Positions 8,748 to 16,442 of a DNA stretch of 64,000 bases are shown here, piece by piece (within the stretch, counting starts at the first letter, position 1; each line of letters starts with the position of its first letter). The position numbers and the translations under genes are program-made. The notes under the pieces are model-generated. The model was not told the DNA's origin and made no database searches. It saw nothing but the letters and a program-made list of their open reading frames with translations. Source of the stretch: CAZNPU01 sp964575335 (lineage in GTDB: Bacteria > Planctomycetota > Phycisphaerae > Phycisphaerales > SM1A02); the NCBI GenBank assembly GCA_964575335.1, contig CAZNPU010000001.1, positions 124,001 to 188,000 of the forward strand, read 5' to 3'.

Positions 8748-10439
8748 TCAGCCCCAGTTGCTGATGACTGCAAGCAGGTCATCGATATTCACGATGCCGT
8801 CGCCATCGGGATAGGGTGCGACGTCCGCATCGCAGTCAGCAGGCGGAGCCGGGCAACTGCCCCATGCACCGATGACTGCAAGCAGGTCTTCGACATTGAC
8901 GACGCCATCGCCGGTCGCATCGCCCGGAGCGCCAGGGGTGTCGGGGTTGCCGATCACAATATCGGTTTCACTGGACTGGTAACCGCTGTTGCCGTCAGCA
9001 TCGTATGCGACGACGCGAACTCTGCCGTGGGCGGTGTTGATGTCGTTTGGCACCTGCCAGAAGTGATAGCCAACATTTTCGATGCCTGAAGCGATGGTGA
9101 TGGGGAAAGTCTGGCCGCCGTCGGTTGACAGTTGGATATCGATGGCAGTGACAGCGCGATTGTCGTCAGCGATCCATTTGGTCTGCACATACTCGCCGTG
9201 GGAAAAGGTTTCGCCGCCTCGGTGGTTTTTGAGGTAGACGGTGGGGTTCTCGCCGCCGCGATGTGCAGGCACATGCATGACGATGCAGTGCATGACGCCA
9301 GCCGATGTGACGATAGGCTGGCAGTTGATCTGCACGATGGTTTTGCCCGGCAGCGCAGCCTGCCAGACGTTGAGAGCCTGCGTGTTGTACGTTGATGAAA
9401 TGGCGGTATAGCTGGGCAACAGCAGCAGGTCGTTGCACATGACCACGTTGGTGTAGGTGTAGTGCGTGCCGCCGGAGTGGATTGCTGGTGTGCGGTGAAC
9501 GGTCCAGCCGTTGTTGGCAAACCACGCTGCCGCATTATCGCAGATCTGATCCTGCGTTGAGCCGCTTTGGGTGGGCCAATCGCTGATGACGATTTCATTG
9601 TCACCGATCACCTGCATCCACATGTCGATATGCTGAGTGGAATCGATAGAGGTGGGAAAGGGAGTAAACAGGGTGGTGGTGACGTTCTGGTAATTCTTCC
9701 AGATATCAATGATCTGCTGCTCGGTAAGGCCGGGGTTTTCGTTGTTGATCAGCCGCGTGGCAAAGCCGCTGCCGAGGGAGTTGAGGTGGTAGTTGCCGCC
9801 GCCGTGGACAAGCTGGTGTTCGTATCGCGGGTGATTTTTGTACTGCGCGAACGCGACGGGCAGGACATCGTCGTTGGGGCGGGGACGGTTATAGGTGTGA
9901 TCGATAATGACGCGGCAATCGCCTTCATAGGCATAGCGCGGACCATAATCCCGAATCCAGATGGTGTCGGTTGTGGCGATGACCGGAAACACGCGGCTCA
10001 TATCGGCGCCCTGGGCCTGAATGGCGTTGAGGGCTGAGGCCTGTGCGCTGGCAGTGACGACGAGATAGACGTTGGCGTTGCCGGTGGTGGTGATGTGCTT
10101 TGCCATTTGGGCGAGGATGTTCAGCCAGGATGATGAACCTCGCCACGAAATGAGGATGCCGTCGACCGGGTCGTATTCTGCAGGGCAATGCAGCGGGCCG
10201 GTGGGAGGTGGAGTGACGGCACGATCGCTGACGAGCGGATGTCGTTCGATGAAACGTCGCTCGACATCGGTCAGATTGCGAGGGATTTCAGCATCGGCAG
10301 GATAAATAAGCTTGCCGTCCCTGCCGACGATGGGTTCAGTCTGCTGAGCATGTGCTGCAGTGCTGAACCCCGTCACGGCCATTGCGGCTGAAAGTGTAAA
10401 ACCAGCAATTCGATTTCTGAAGCAGATCATGGCGTTCAC
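8748..10439 (-). CDS. Exported agmatine deiminase/peptidylarginine deiminase family protein with dockerin-like tail
   Basis: A 563-residue protein. GTG 10439 is chosen because an AGGAG lies 6 bases before it; ATG 10430 is the alternative. A signal peptide ends near AHA-QQTEP. The guanidine-modifying fold is visible: TIWIRDYGPRYA (aspartate), the STQHIDMW histidine-aspartate pair and the cysteine in SAGVMHCIVMHVPA. These are the catalytic Asp, His and Cys positions of agmatine deiminase and bacterial PAD enzymes. Agmatine deiminases are normally cytoplasmic and about 360 residues long, so export and extra domains point to a secreted PAD-like enzyme acting on peptidyl-arginine or agmatine. A beta-sandwich segment (residues about 390-490, with IDIQLSTDGGQTFP) and two dockerin-like repeats form the C-terminus. 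Family is firm, substrate unknown. Confidence 0.83.
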   Translation of the reverse strand: MNAMICFRNRIAGFTLSAAMAVTGFSTAAHAQQTEPIVGRDGKLIYPADAEIPRNLTDVERRFIERHPLVSDRAVTPPPTGPLHCPAEYDPVDGILISWRGSSSWLNILAQMAKHITTTGNANVYLVVTASAQASALNAIQAQGADMSRVFPVIATTDTIWIRDYGPRYAYEGDCRVIIDHTYNRPRPNDDVLPVAFAQYKNHPRYEHQLVHGGGNYHLNSLGSGFATRLINNENPGLTEQQIIDIWKNYQNVTTTLFTPFPTSIDSTQHIDMWMQVIGDNEIVISDWPTQSGSTQDQICDNAAAWFANNGWTVHRTPAIHSGGTHYTYTNVVMCNDLLLLPSYTAISSTYNTQALNVWQAALPGKTIVQINCQPIVTSAGVMHCIVMHVPAHRGGENPTVYLKNHRGGETFSHGEYVQTKWIADDNRAVTAIDIQLSTDGGQTFPITIASGIENVGYHFWQVPNDINTAHGRVRVVAYDADGNSGYQSSETDIVIGNPDTPGAPGDATGDGVVNVEDLLAVIGAWGSCPAPPADCDADVAPYPDGDGIVNIDDLLAVISNWG

Positions 10440-10547
10440 GAGACACTCCTGTTTTTTTATAAGTGTCACGCCATTCTAGAGAAACGGCAACACGAGCCGC
10501 AAGAAAAAACCATGATGCGCGCCCCAGAACAGCGCTGCCCAGACAAG

Positions 10548-10675
10548 AAGGCAAGGAGACAGGGAGAGTTCGACAAGGTGACAAGATGACAAGGTGCAGG
10601 AGGATGGAGCTGACTCCATAGCGGACCTCCTTGTCTCCTTATCTCCATGTTTCCCCCTCTCTTCACTCTCCTCCC
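10548..10675. repeat. Dispersed intergenic repeat, copy A
   Basis: Contains GACAAGGTGCAGGAGGATG at 10588-10606, preceded by a second GACAAGGTGACAAG. It is flanked by GGCAAGGAGACAGGGAGAG on the left and CTCCTTGTCTCC on the right, which are partly complementary. The core and flanks match copies B (11458-11610) and C (39362-39557). It lies in the 395-base gap between the deiminase start and the PduO stop. No gene is seen here. Confidence 0.65.
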
Positions 10676-10834
10676 GGCTTTGCTCAAAAGCGATATCTGC
10701 TGCAGCATCGCTACAGTGGCGCGGTGATGCGAGCAGCGTTGCGGGTTATCGCGCAGATGAATGCTGGTGAACTGGCGAGCTTGGGGAGCTTTGGGAGGGG
10801 AAGCTGGTTGTGAGCTTCATCACCATCAGCAACA

Positions 10835-11410
10835 TCAAGGTTCGTTCTTTGCTGGCGTCCACGGCACGTCCGGTACGTTCGCTTCGCGATTGGCGCGGCG
10901 GGCCATGGCAAACAGCAGATCGCTGACGCGATTGACGTAGACGATCGCATCGGCGTTGACGGATTCACTGTGGCTGAGCCGGACCATTTTGCGCTCTGCA
11001 CGCCGGCAGATGGTGCGGGCCAGATGCAGCCGTGCTGCCAGCTCCGTTCCGCCGGGCAACACAAAATGCTTCATCGGCGTGTTGCCTGCGTCGATTTCAT
11101 CGATCCATTGCTCGACCTCAGCGACGTGCTGATCGGCAATGCGGAGGATTTTTGCCTCGTGTTTATTGCCTTGGGGGGTGGCGAGGTCAGCTCCGATATC
11201 AAAGAGGCGTGACTGCAGTTCGCGAAAAATGATCAGCATGCGTTGGTGCAATGGGATGGCGGGATCGCATGCTGCAGCAGCTGCGCCGATGGAGGCGTTG
11301 AGTTCATCGACGGTGCCATAGGCTTCAACGCGCGGATGGTCCTTGCTGACCCGGCCGCCGCCGAACAGTCCCGTGGTGCCGTCATCGCCCGTGCGGGTGT
11401 AGAGCTTCAT
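10835..11410 (-). CDS. Cob(I)yrinic acid a,c-diamide adenosyltransferase, PduO type
   Basis: A 191-residue cytoplasmic enzyme that transfers the adenosyl group of ATP to cob(I)alamin to make coenzyme B12. Start ATG 11410 puts the family motif KLYTRTGDDGTTGLFGGGRVSKDHPRVEAYGT at the N-terminus, where PduO/MMAB proteins have the ATP-binding loop. YGTVDELNASIG, the arginine-rich RTICRRAERKMVRL and VYVNRVSDLLFAMAR near the C-terminus complete the signature. Length is normal. No cobalamin-biosynthesis or B12-dependent mutase gene lies nearby and I see no cobalamin riboswitch upstream. It is flanked on both sides by copies of the dispersed repeat. Confidence 0.92.
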   Translation of the reverse strand: MKLYTRTGDDGTTGLFGGGRVSKDHPRVEAYGTVDELNASIGAAAAACDPAIPLHQRMLIIFRELQSRLFDIGADLATPQGNKHEAKILRIADQHVAEVEQWIDEIDAGNTPMKHFVLPGGTELAARLHLARTICRRAERKMVRLSHSESVNADAIVYVNRVSDLLFAMARRANREANVPDVPWTPAKNEP

Positions 11411-11457
11411 GCCTCCATGGTAGCGGGAGATCGTTCCGGGGCAGCGCAGGCTGAGGC

Positions 11458-11610
11458 AGGGAGGCAAGGAGACAGAGGGAGCTTGACAAGGTGCAGGGGT
11501 GATGGGGTGACATGATGGTGGAGCAGGTCACCGTGTCTCCCTCTTCCTCTCTCTCGGCCAAAACAACAAAAACAACAGTCCGCGCTCTCCGCGAACTCCG
11601 TGGTGAACCA
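11458..11610. repeat. Dispersed intergenic repeat, copy B
   Basis: Core GACAAGGTGCAGGGGTGATG at 11485-11504 is identical to copy C over 20 bases. The left flank GGCAAGGAGACAGAGGGAG matches copy A. The right end (CGCGCTCTCCGCGAACTCCG, then TGGTGAA) matches the right terminal repeat of copy C. The left terminal repeat is absent, so the copy looks truncated. It fills much of the 410-base gap between the PduO gene and the lipoprotein at 11822. Confidence 0.7.
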
Positions 11611-11821
11611 ATAAGGACGGTGCGGAGAAGACAAGAGCCGCCGCGCTGGATGAAAAAACGCCCGATCTCTCTGGAATAATTTGCAGCGAGATTCTGTCCT
11701 GCATGATGGACGCGAAGTTAGTATTCATTTGCAAACCCAAAACTCTCGGGTCGCCCGGCCGCTCGGTGTCGCTGCCGCCGGCCGGCCGACCCACTCTGGT
11801 TGTTCTTCAGGAGGATTCCGC

Positions 11822-12184
11822 ATGCCTCGCATGCTTCTTGCTGCTGCTGTTCTTGCGGCCCTGATGTGCTTTGGCAGTGGCTGTCTGATCGTCACCGGCA
11901 GCAGAATGGAAGAAACCGGCGTCAAAATCTCTGGGGCTACTCTCTCACAGGTCACGCCCGGCGAAACAACCGAAGCCTGGCTCCTGGCCGCGCTGGGCCA
12001 GCCGACCGAGCGACGCACCGTCGATGAACGCACCAGCATCCTGCGATATGAATACACCCTCACCACATCCAAGGGCGGTGCAGTGTTTCTGCTGTTTGCT
12101 GGCGGCGATCAGAAACAGGAAACTACCGCAACCATGTTTGAAATAACCGATGGGGTGGTGACCCGTTACTGGACCGAGCACTGA
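11822..12184 (+). CDS. BamE/SmpA-like small lipoprotein (first of tandem pair)
   Basis: A 120-residue protein. ATG 11822 follows AGGAGG by 8 bases. The signal sequence ends in a lipobox (CFGSGC), so the mature protein should be lipid-anchored at about residue 21. The stretch GATLSQVTPGETTEAWLLAALGQPTER matches the BamE/SmpA-type pattern of a short helix, PGxT and LGxP, placing it in that fold with moderate certainty. The end, MFEITDGVVTRYWTEH, is nearly the same as in the next gene (YFEITNGVVTRYWVEH), so the two are tandem duplicates separated by 42 bases. True BamE acts in outer-membrane protein assembly; whether this one does is unknown. Confidence 0.72.
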   Translation: MPRMLLAAAVLAALMCFGSGCLIVTGSRMEETGVKISGATLSQVTPGETTEAWLLAALGQPTERRTVDERTSILRYEYTLTTSKGGAVFLLFAGGDQKQETTATMFEITDGVVTRYWTEH

Positions 12185-12226
12185 GAAATCGCGCCCGCAC
12201 GCTTTCTGATTTAGAACACACTGCTC

Positions 12227-12595
12227 ATGGTTCGCCTCATCATTCGAGATTTAACCGTCGCTGCGTTCCTGTTCTGTGCTGCAGGCTGCCTGATCACCAG
12301 CCACAAGGCGACGCATGAGAGCGGCATCGAGGTTGGACGCGGGACGCTGCGGCAGATCGAACCGGGCAAGACAACCGAGCAATGGCTCCTCGCTGCGCTG
12401 GGAGAACCAACCTCGCGGGCGATCGTTCGCGGTCCGGATGATGTGCACATTCTCGGCTACAGCCACGAGAAGATGAAGAAGTCGCGCGGATCGCTGTTTC
12501 TGCTGTTTTCCGGCTCATCCAAAAAAATCGACAAACGCACCACCTACTTTGAGATAACCAACGGCGTGGTGACGCGGTACTGGGTGGAACACTGA
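12227..12595 (+). CDS. BamE/SmpA-like small lipoprotein (second of tandem pair)
   Basis: A 122-residue paralogue of the preceding gene. The signal helix ends in FCAAGC, a lipobox with cysteine near residue 21. GRGTLRQIEPGKTTEQWLLAALGEPTSR mirrors the upstream copy, and so do the later SRGSLFLLFSGSS and ITNGVVTRYWVEH segments. Divergence is substantial in the middle, so the duplication is not recent. The pair is probably cotranscribed and ends at a hairpin shared with the convergent atpG gene. Function is unknown; a role in the cell envelope is inferred only from the lipid anchor and fold. Confidence 0.7.
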   Translation: MVRLIIRDLTVAAFLFCAAGCLITSHKATHESGIEVGRGTLRQIEPGKTTEQWLLAALGEPTSRAIVRGPDDVHILGYSHEKMKKSRGSLFLLFSGSSKKIDKRTTYFEITNGVVTRYWVEH

Positions 12596-12620
12596 ACGCC
12601 ACAATCAGGTGCGGATAAGA

Positions 12621-12655
12621 CAAGGGCCGCCGCATTGCGACGACCCTTGCTTTTT
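12621..12655. terminator. Bidirectional terminator between lipoprotein pair and atpG
   Basis: CAAGGGCCGCCG and CGACGACCCTTG form a stem with two mismatches on the plus strand, which become G-U pairs on the minus-strand transcript. CTTTTTC follows on the plus side. The position between convergent stops (12595 and 12705) supports termination from both sides. Confidence 0.65.
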
Positions 12656-12704
12656 CATCCAGTTTTTGTTCAGTTCAACGTGCGAATTGTGGCATGGCCC
12701 GGCA

Positions 12705-13583
12705 TTACTCAAGGGCAGCGGCGCCGCTGACGATTTCGGTCAGTTCCGTCGTGATCTTGCTCTGACGTGCACGGTTGAAGTCGCGGCGAAGTGTGCGGCC
12801 GAGGTCCTTGGCATTCTCCGTCGCGGCTTTCATCGCCACCATGCGCATGATCTGTTCGCTCACTACCGCATCGTTGAACGCCTGGAACAGCGCCGCTTTT
12901 ACCGACTGCGGCAGCAGGTCGGCCAGCAGGGCTTCGCTGGACGGGCTGAACTCGTACGACGTCGTGGCTGACGGCATGCCGACTTCGCCGCCTTGTGCGG
13001 GCGGTTTGAGCGGCAGCAGTTGCATCACGTCCGGCACCTGGCGTGCGTTGCTTTCAAATCGCATGTATGCCACGCGAACCGCATCGTACTGGCCGGCTGA
13101 GAACTCCTCCATCAACCGATTCGCCAGTTGCTCGACCTCCTCGTAGCGAGGCTTGTCGCCGAAGGAATGTCGCCTGGCGATGGGAATCTGCAGAAAGCGG
13201 AAGTAGCCCACCGCCTTCTTGCCTGAGGTCTCCAGCGTGCACGCGATGTTCGCATCGCGAAGCGAACGAATGTGCTGCAGCGACCTGCGCAGCACGTTGG
13301 CGTTGTATGCGCCGCACAGACCTCTGTCGGAGGTGATGACCAGCATCAGTTCGCGGTTGACCGGCTGGGCCGGGCCGGACATGAGCGGATGGTTAATCTC
13401 GCCAGCAGCGGCTGAAACCTCAGCCACCAGCTGGCGGATTTTCTCGGTATACGGTTTCGTCGCCTTGGCACGTGCGACCGCGGCAGTGAACTTGGCGGTG
13501 GCGATCATCTGCATCGTTTTGGTGATGCGTTGAATCGTGCCGACAGCGACCATGCGCTTTTTGATTTCACGGATCTGGGCCAT
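12705..13583 (-). CDS. atpG: F-type ATP synthase gamma subunit
   Basis: A 292-residue protein with the classic ends of the gamma subunit: MAQIREIKKRMVAVGTIQRI TKTMQMIATAKF (split here for length) at the start, and KITTELTEIVSGAAALE at the stop. Between them is the Rossmann-like core with VITSDRGLCGAYNANVLR. Gamma is the central rotor shaft of F1, linking the alpha3beta3 head to the c-ring in the membrane. Start ATG 13583 is fixed by the conserved N-terminus. What is unusual is the setting. The upstream minus-strand gene is a 70-residue hypothetical and the downstream neighbours are lipoproteins, with no atpA, atpD, atpH or atpC within view. The gene may belong to a split ATP synthase operon or be an extra copy. 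Confidence 0.95.
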   Translation of the reverse strand: MAQIREIKKRMVAVGTIQRITKTMQMIATAKFTAAVARAKATKPYTEKIRQLVAEVSAAAGEINHPLMSGPAQPVNRELMLVITSDRGLCGAYNANVLRRSLQHIRSLRDANIACTLETSGKKAVGYFRFLQIPIARRHSFGDKPRYEEVEQLANRLMEEFSAGQYDAVRVAYMRFESNARQVPDVMQLLPLKPPAQGGEVGMPSATTSYEFSPSSEALLADLLPQSVKAALFQAFNDAVVSEQIMRMVAMKAATENAKDLGRTLRRDFNRARQSKITTELTEIVSGAAALE

Positions 13584-13709
13584 GGGGCGAATAGTCTAGC
13601 GGCCTGAGGGCGGGTCGTCGACGATTGCTGGCCCGATGATGATATCGCTTGTTGCATGCACCGCCTGCCGGCTCAGATTCAGGCGACGGTTCAGGCGGAA
13701 TCGGCCAGT

Positions 13710-13922
13710 TCAATAAGGCCGCTGGCCGGTCGTATCCCGATCGGGCAGGGTCTCATCGTAGTCCTTCCAGTCGGGTTCGAAAGCCCCTTCTACCCCGGCC
13801 TGCTCGAACGCTTCAGGATAGGCCTGCCAGAGTTCACGGAGAATTTCGATGACCTCCTCCCGGCTGAATCGGCCCTCTCGGATCGCTACCAGAACATGAT
13901 CGAAAACACTTACAGCATCCAT
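13710..13922 (-). CDS. Small acidic hypothetical protein
   Basis: A 70-residue protein starting at ATG 13922: a short helix (AVSVFDHVLVAIREGRFSREEVIEILRELW) followed by an acidic, aromatic segment (FEPDWKDYDETLPD). No membrane segment or signal is seen and I do not recognise a family. It lies 127 bases upstream of atpG on the same strand, so cotranscription is possible. Amino-acid composition looks coding rather than random. Confidence 0.5.
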   Translation of the reverse strand: MDAVSVFDHVLVAIREGRFSREEVIEILRELWQAYPEAFEQAGVEGAFEPDWKDYDETLPDRDTTGQRPY

Positions 13923-14076
13923 GACATCGCACCTTATGGTTGAGGTTTTCTTGCATCTCCATCCGTAAGTATTGCAATCCCAAGCATTTGTGGATCAAGT
14001 CGCCCGGATTTGCCTGCAAATCCGGTCAATTTCGCATGCCCTGGTGCGTGTTTCAGGCCGGGTGATCGGCAGACAT

Positions 14077-14679
14077 TCAAAGCCGCCTGTTGTGCGACGC
14101 TGGATGCTGGCTGGTAGAAGTCGGCGCATCCTGGTGGTCAGCACGGGCGGTAGGGGGCTGCTGCGTTTGCTGGTGTGCCTCCCGCTGCTGCCGCACAGCT
14201 TCGTCCTGGGCGATTTTGGTCGATGACGCCAGCCAGTAGGGAGCAAGGAAAAAGATGATCAGCGGCACCAGAAGGAGAACGCCAATGCTCAGCAGCGTCC
14301 ATTGGCGCATCAGCAAAGCGCTGAGTATGACCGCTATCAGAAGCACGCCAGCGACCATCGCCAGAGCCTCCCTGCCGATGCGCCGCTCAGCCGGGCTGAG
14401 CGCTTCATCGCGCGGGCGATCGCTCGGCAAAGTGGTCACTGCAGCCAATTCGTCAGCTTGGGTTTCACGTACCGGCACTGGGCCAGGCTCAGGGCCTCCG
14501 GGGGCGCCGCCAAAACGCCGCTCACGCTCATCAACGGCTGCGCCTGGTTCTTCTTCTACGCGATCGGCGTCACCACGCGCCTGTACGGTGCTGTTTTGGG
14601 TCAATTCATTGGCGATCGCGTGCGGACGCGGTTGTTGTTGATCCGGTTGTTTGTCCTGCACGGGCCTGTTTTCATCCAT
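14077..14679 (-). CDS. Membrane protein with two transmembrane helices, unknown function
   Basis: A 200-residue protein. Residues 1-100 are polar and acidic, rich in Gln, Pro and Glu and probably disordered. Two hydrophobic helices (ALAMVAGVLLIAVILSALL and LLSIGVLLLVPLIIFFLAPYWLA) follow, and the Gln/Thr/His-rich tail is again disordered. The arrangement suggests an inner-membrane hairpin with both ends in the cytoplasm. I do not recognise a family. It stands apart from its neighbours with long gaps on both sides. Confidence 0.6.
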   Translation of the reverse strand: MDENRPVQDKQPDQQQPRPHAIANELTQNSTVQARGDADRVEEEPGAAVDERERRFGGAPGGPEPGPVPVRETQADELAAVTTLPSDRPRDEALSPAERRIGREALAMVAGVLLIAVILSALLMRQWTLLSIGVLLLVPLIIFFLAPYWLASSTKIAQDEAVRQQREAHQQTQQPPTARADHQDAPTSTSQHPASHNRRL

Positions 14680-14953
14680 TGTGCACCGTCCTTTCTTCTG
14701 ATCGATGAAACGATCGACAGTTTGCTGAGGCCGGTGACCGAAACCGACGCCGTGTCATCAGTCCGGCGACGCTGCGCACAAACTATTGTTGACTCAGGGG
14801 TTGGCAGCGTCATCCGAAGAGATCAGGTGCGCAGGCCGATTAGGCATCCGGCCCTACGTCGCCTGATGATCGCTGTATGTGTGTTGCGGGCAGAGGAGAA
14901 TTGGGAGCGTCAACAGCGTGCGTGTGCGGTGACGCGCGCATCAGAGCATGTGC

Positions 14954-14990
14954 AAAAACGACCATCGGGCCGCAGCGGCCCGATGATCGT
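14954..14990 (-). terminator. Intrinsic terminator downstream of malate dehydrogenase
   Basis: On the minus strand, ACGATCATCGGGCC pairs with GGCCCGATGGTCGT with one G-U step, and TTTTT follows at 14958-14954. It lies 80 bases after the mdh stop at 15071. The rest of the 390-base gap (14680-15070) shows no gene. Confidence 0.85.
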
Positions 14991-15070
14991 TCCGCGCTGG
15001 CGCAATGCAGCGCGGCGTTGCCTGGAAAACGATGCATGACGGCATTTGATGCGCCGCCATGATTTGGCTC

Positions 15071-16033
15071 TTACGCCAGTTCGGGGAACGTGTCGCGCAC
15101 GATCTTCACGAGGTCTTTTACGTGCGAAATGGATTCGTCCATGAGCGCTTTTTCGTCGCCGTCCATTTCGATTTCGATCACCTTCTCCATGCCGTTTTTC
15201 CCCAGCACCGCGGGCACGCCGACAAAGTACCCGTTTCCGGGGCTGCCCACGCCGTATTCCTTCTCGCAGTATGCAGCGCAGGGAATGATGCGTTTCTTAT
15301 CTTTCACGATCGCTTCGACCATCTGAATGGTGCCGGAGGCTGGCGCGTAGTAGGCGCTGGTGCCCATGAGTTTGACGATTTCGCCTCCGCCGACCTTGGC
15401 GCGCTGCACCATGGCGTCGATCTTTTCCTTCGGCAGCAACTGCGAGAGCGGAATGCCATGCACCGAGGTGTATCGGGGCAGGGGCACCATGTCGTCGCCG
15501 TGCCCGCCGAGCAGGAGGGCGGAAATATCCTCCACCGAGCATCCCAGCTCCATTGCGATGAAGGTGCGGAAGCGGGCCACGTCCAGCGCGCCAGCCTGGC
15601 CGAGGATGCGGTTGGTTGGGAACTTCGAAGCCTTCCACGCGGTGTAGACCATCGCGTCAAGAGGATTGCTCACAATGATCATGATCGCGTTGGGCGAGTA
15701 CTTGGCGACATTTTCGGAAACGCTTTTGACGATCTTGACGTTCGTGGCGATGAGATCGTCCCGGCTCATGCCTGGCTTGCGCGGGATGCCGGCGGTGACG
15801 ACCACCACGTCCGACTCAGCGGTGTCAGCGTAATCGCTGGTGCCGATGATCCTGGCGTCAAATCGCTCGATTGGCGCGCATTGGGCCAGATCAAGCATTT
15901 TGCCCTTGACAGCATTTTCCTGCTCGGGGATGTCGAGAACAACGATGTCGCCAAGTTCCTTGGTTGCGGCCCACAGTGCGCAGCTCGCACCCACGTTGCC
16001 GCCGCCGATGATGCTGATTTTTGCACGTCGCAT
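15071..16033 (-). CDS. mdh: Malate dehydrogenase (LDH-like, NAD-dependent)
   Basis: A 320-residue cytoplasmic enzyme of the TCA cycle that interconverts malate and oxaloacetate with NAD. The N-terminal Rossmann motif KISIIGGGNVGASCALWA starts at residue 4, which supports ATG 16033 over the upstream in-frame ATG. The acidic residue ending strand 2 (VLDIPE) points to NAD use. The substrate loop TAGIPRKPGMSRDDL carries the malate-type Arg pair, and NPLDAMVYTAWKASKF and the catalytic GGHGDDMVPL are present. LDH-like MDHs of this kind occur in many bacteria. It appears monocistronic, with its own terminator at 14954-14990. Confidence 0.95.
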   Translation of the reverse strand: MRRAKISIIGGGNVGASCALWAATKELGDIVVLDIPEQENAVKGKMLDLAQCAPIERFDARIIGTSDYADTAESDVVVVTAGIPRKPGMSRDDLIATNVKIVKSVSENVAKYSPNAIMIIVSNPLDAMVYTAWKASKFPTNRILGQAGALDVARFRTFIAMELGCSVEDISALLLGGHGDDMVPLPRYTSVHGIPLSQLLPKEKIDAMVQRAKVGGGEIVKLMGTSAYYAPASGTIQMVEAIVKDKKRIIPCAAYCEKEYGVGSPGNGYFVGVPAVLGKNGMEKVIEIEMDGDEKALMDESISHVKDLVKIVRDTFPELA

Positions 16034-16442
16034 GGGAGAATTCCGAGTATTGAGGAATAAGTGAAGCGGGAAAACCGCCAGCCGCATTCGGACGACGCCG
16101 ATCGCCTGGAAACCGGTTCAATTGGTGAAAAGAGCCGAACATGATAGTGATTGCCAGCCGCGGGGCAAAGGCACGGGATGACGAATTGGGGCAGTTTGTA
16201 ACGGCCGCCCAATCGGCAGGGATGTAAAAACACCCGCGGCGATCGTGAGGCAAATACTGCTCAAAATCAGAGCGCCTCGCCCGAGCAGCCGATGGCGCAT
16301 CGCATCGATGAATTGACCCAGCCACTCACCTGTGCTGGCGCGCAAGTGCGCGTTTCTGGCTGGTAGGCTTGCAACTTTGCTGAAAGCTGGGCTGAATGTA
16401 CAGCAGCAGAATCGCTTGCGCGGTTCAGGGCAGAGAATCTGT
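16034..16442. other. Divergent intergenic region, no gene seen
   Basis: About 410 bases between the divergent mdh and DNA glycosylase starts. The plus frame is open from 16332 but its first 37 codons lack conserved features. I see no operator, RNA or repeat here. Confidence 0.4.

Noticed and set aside
15059..16060. Plus-strand frame of 333 codons opposite mdh
   Set aside because: Antisense shadow of a clearly identified malate dehydrogenase; rich in His, Asp and Arg with no motif.
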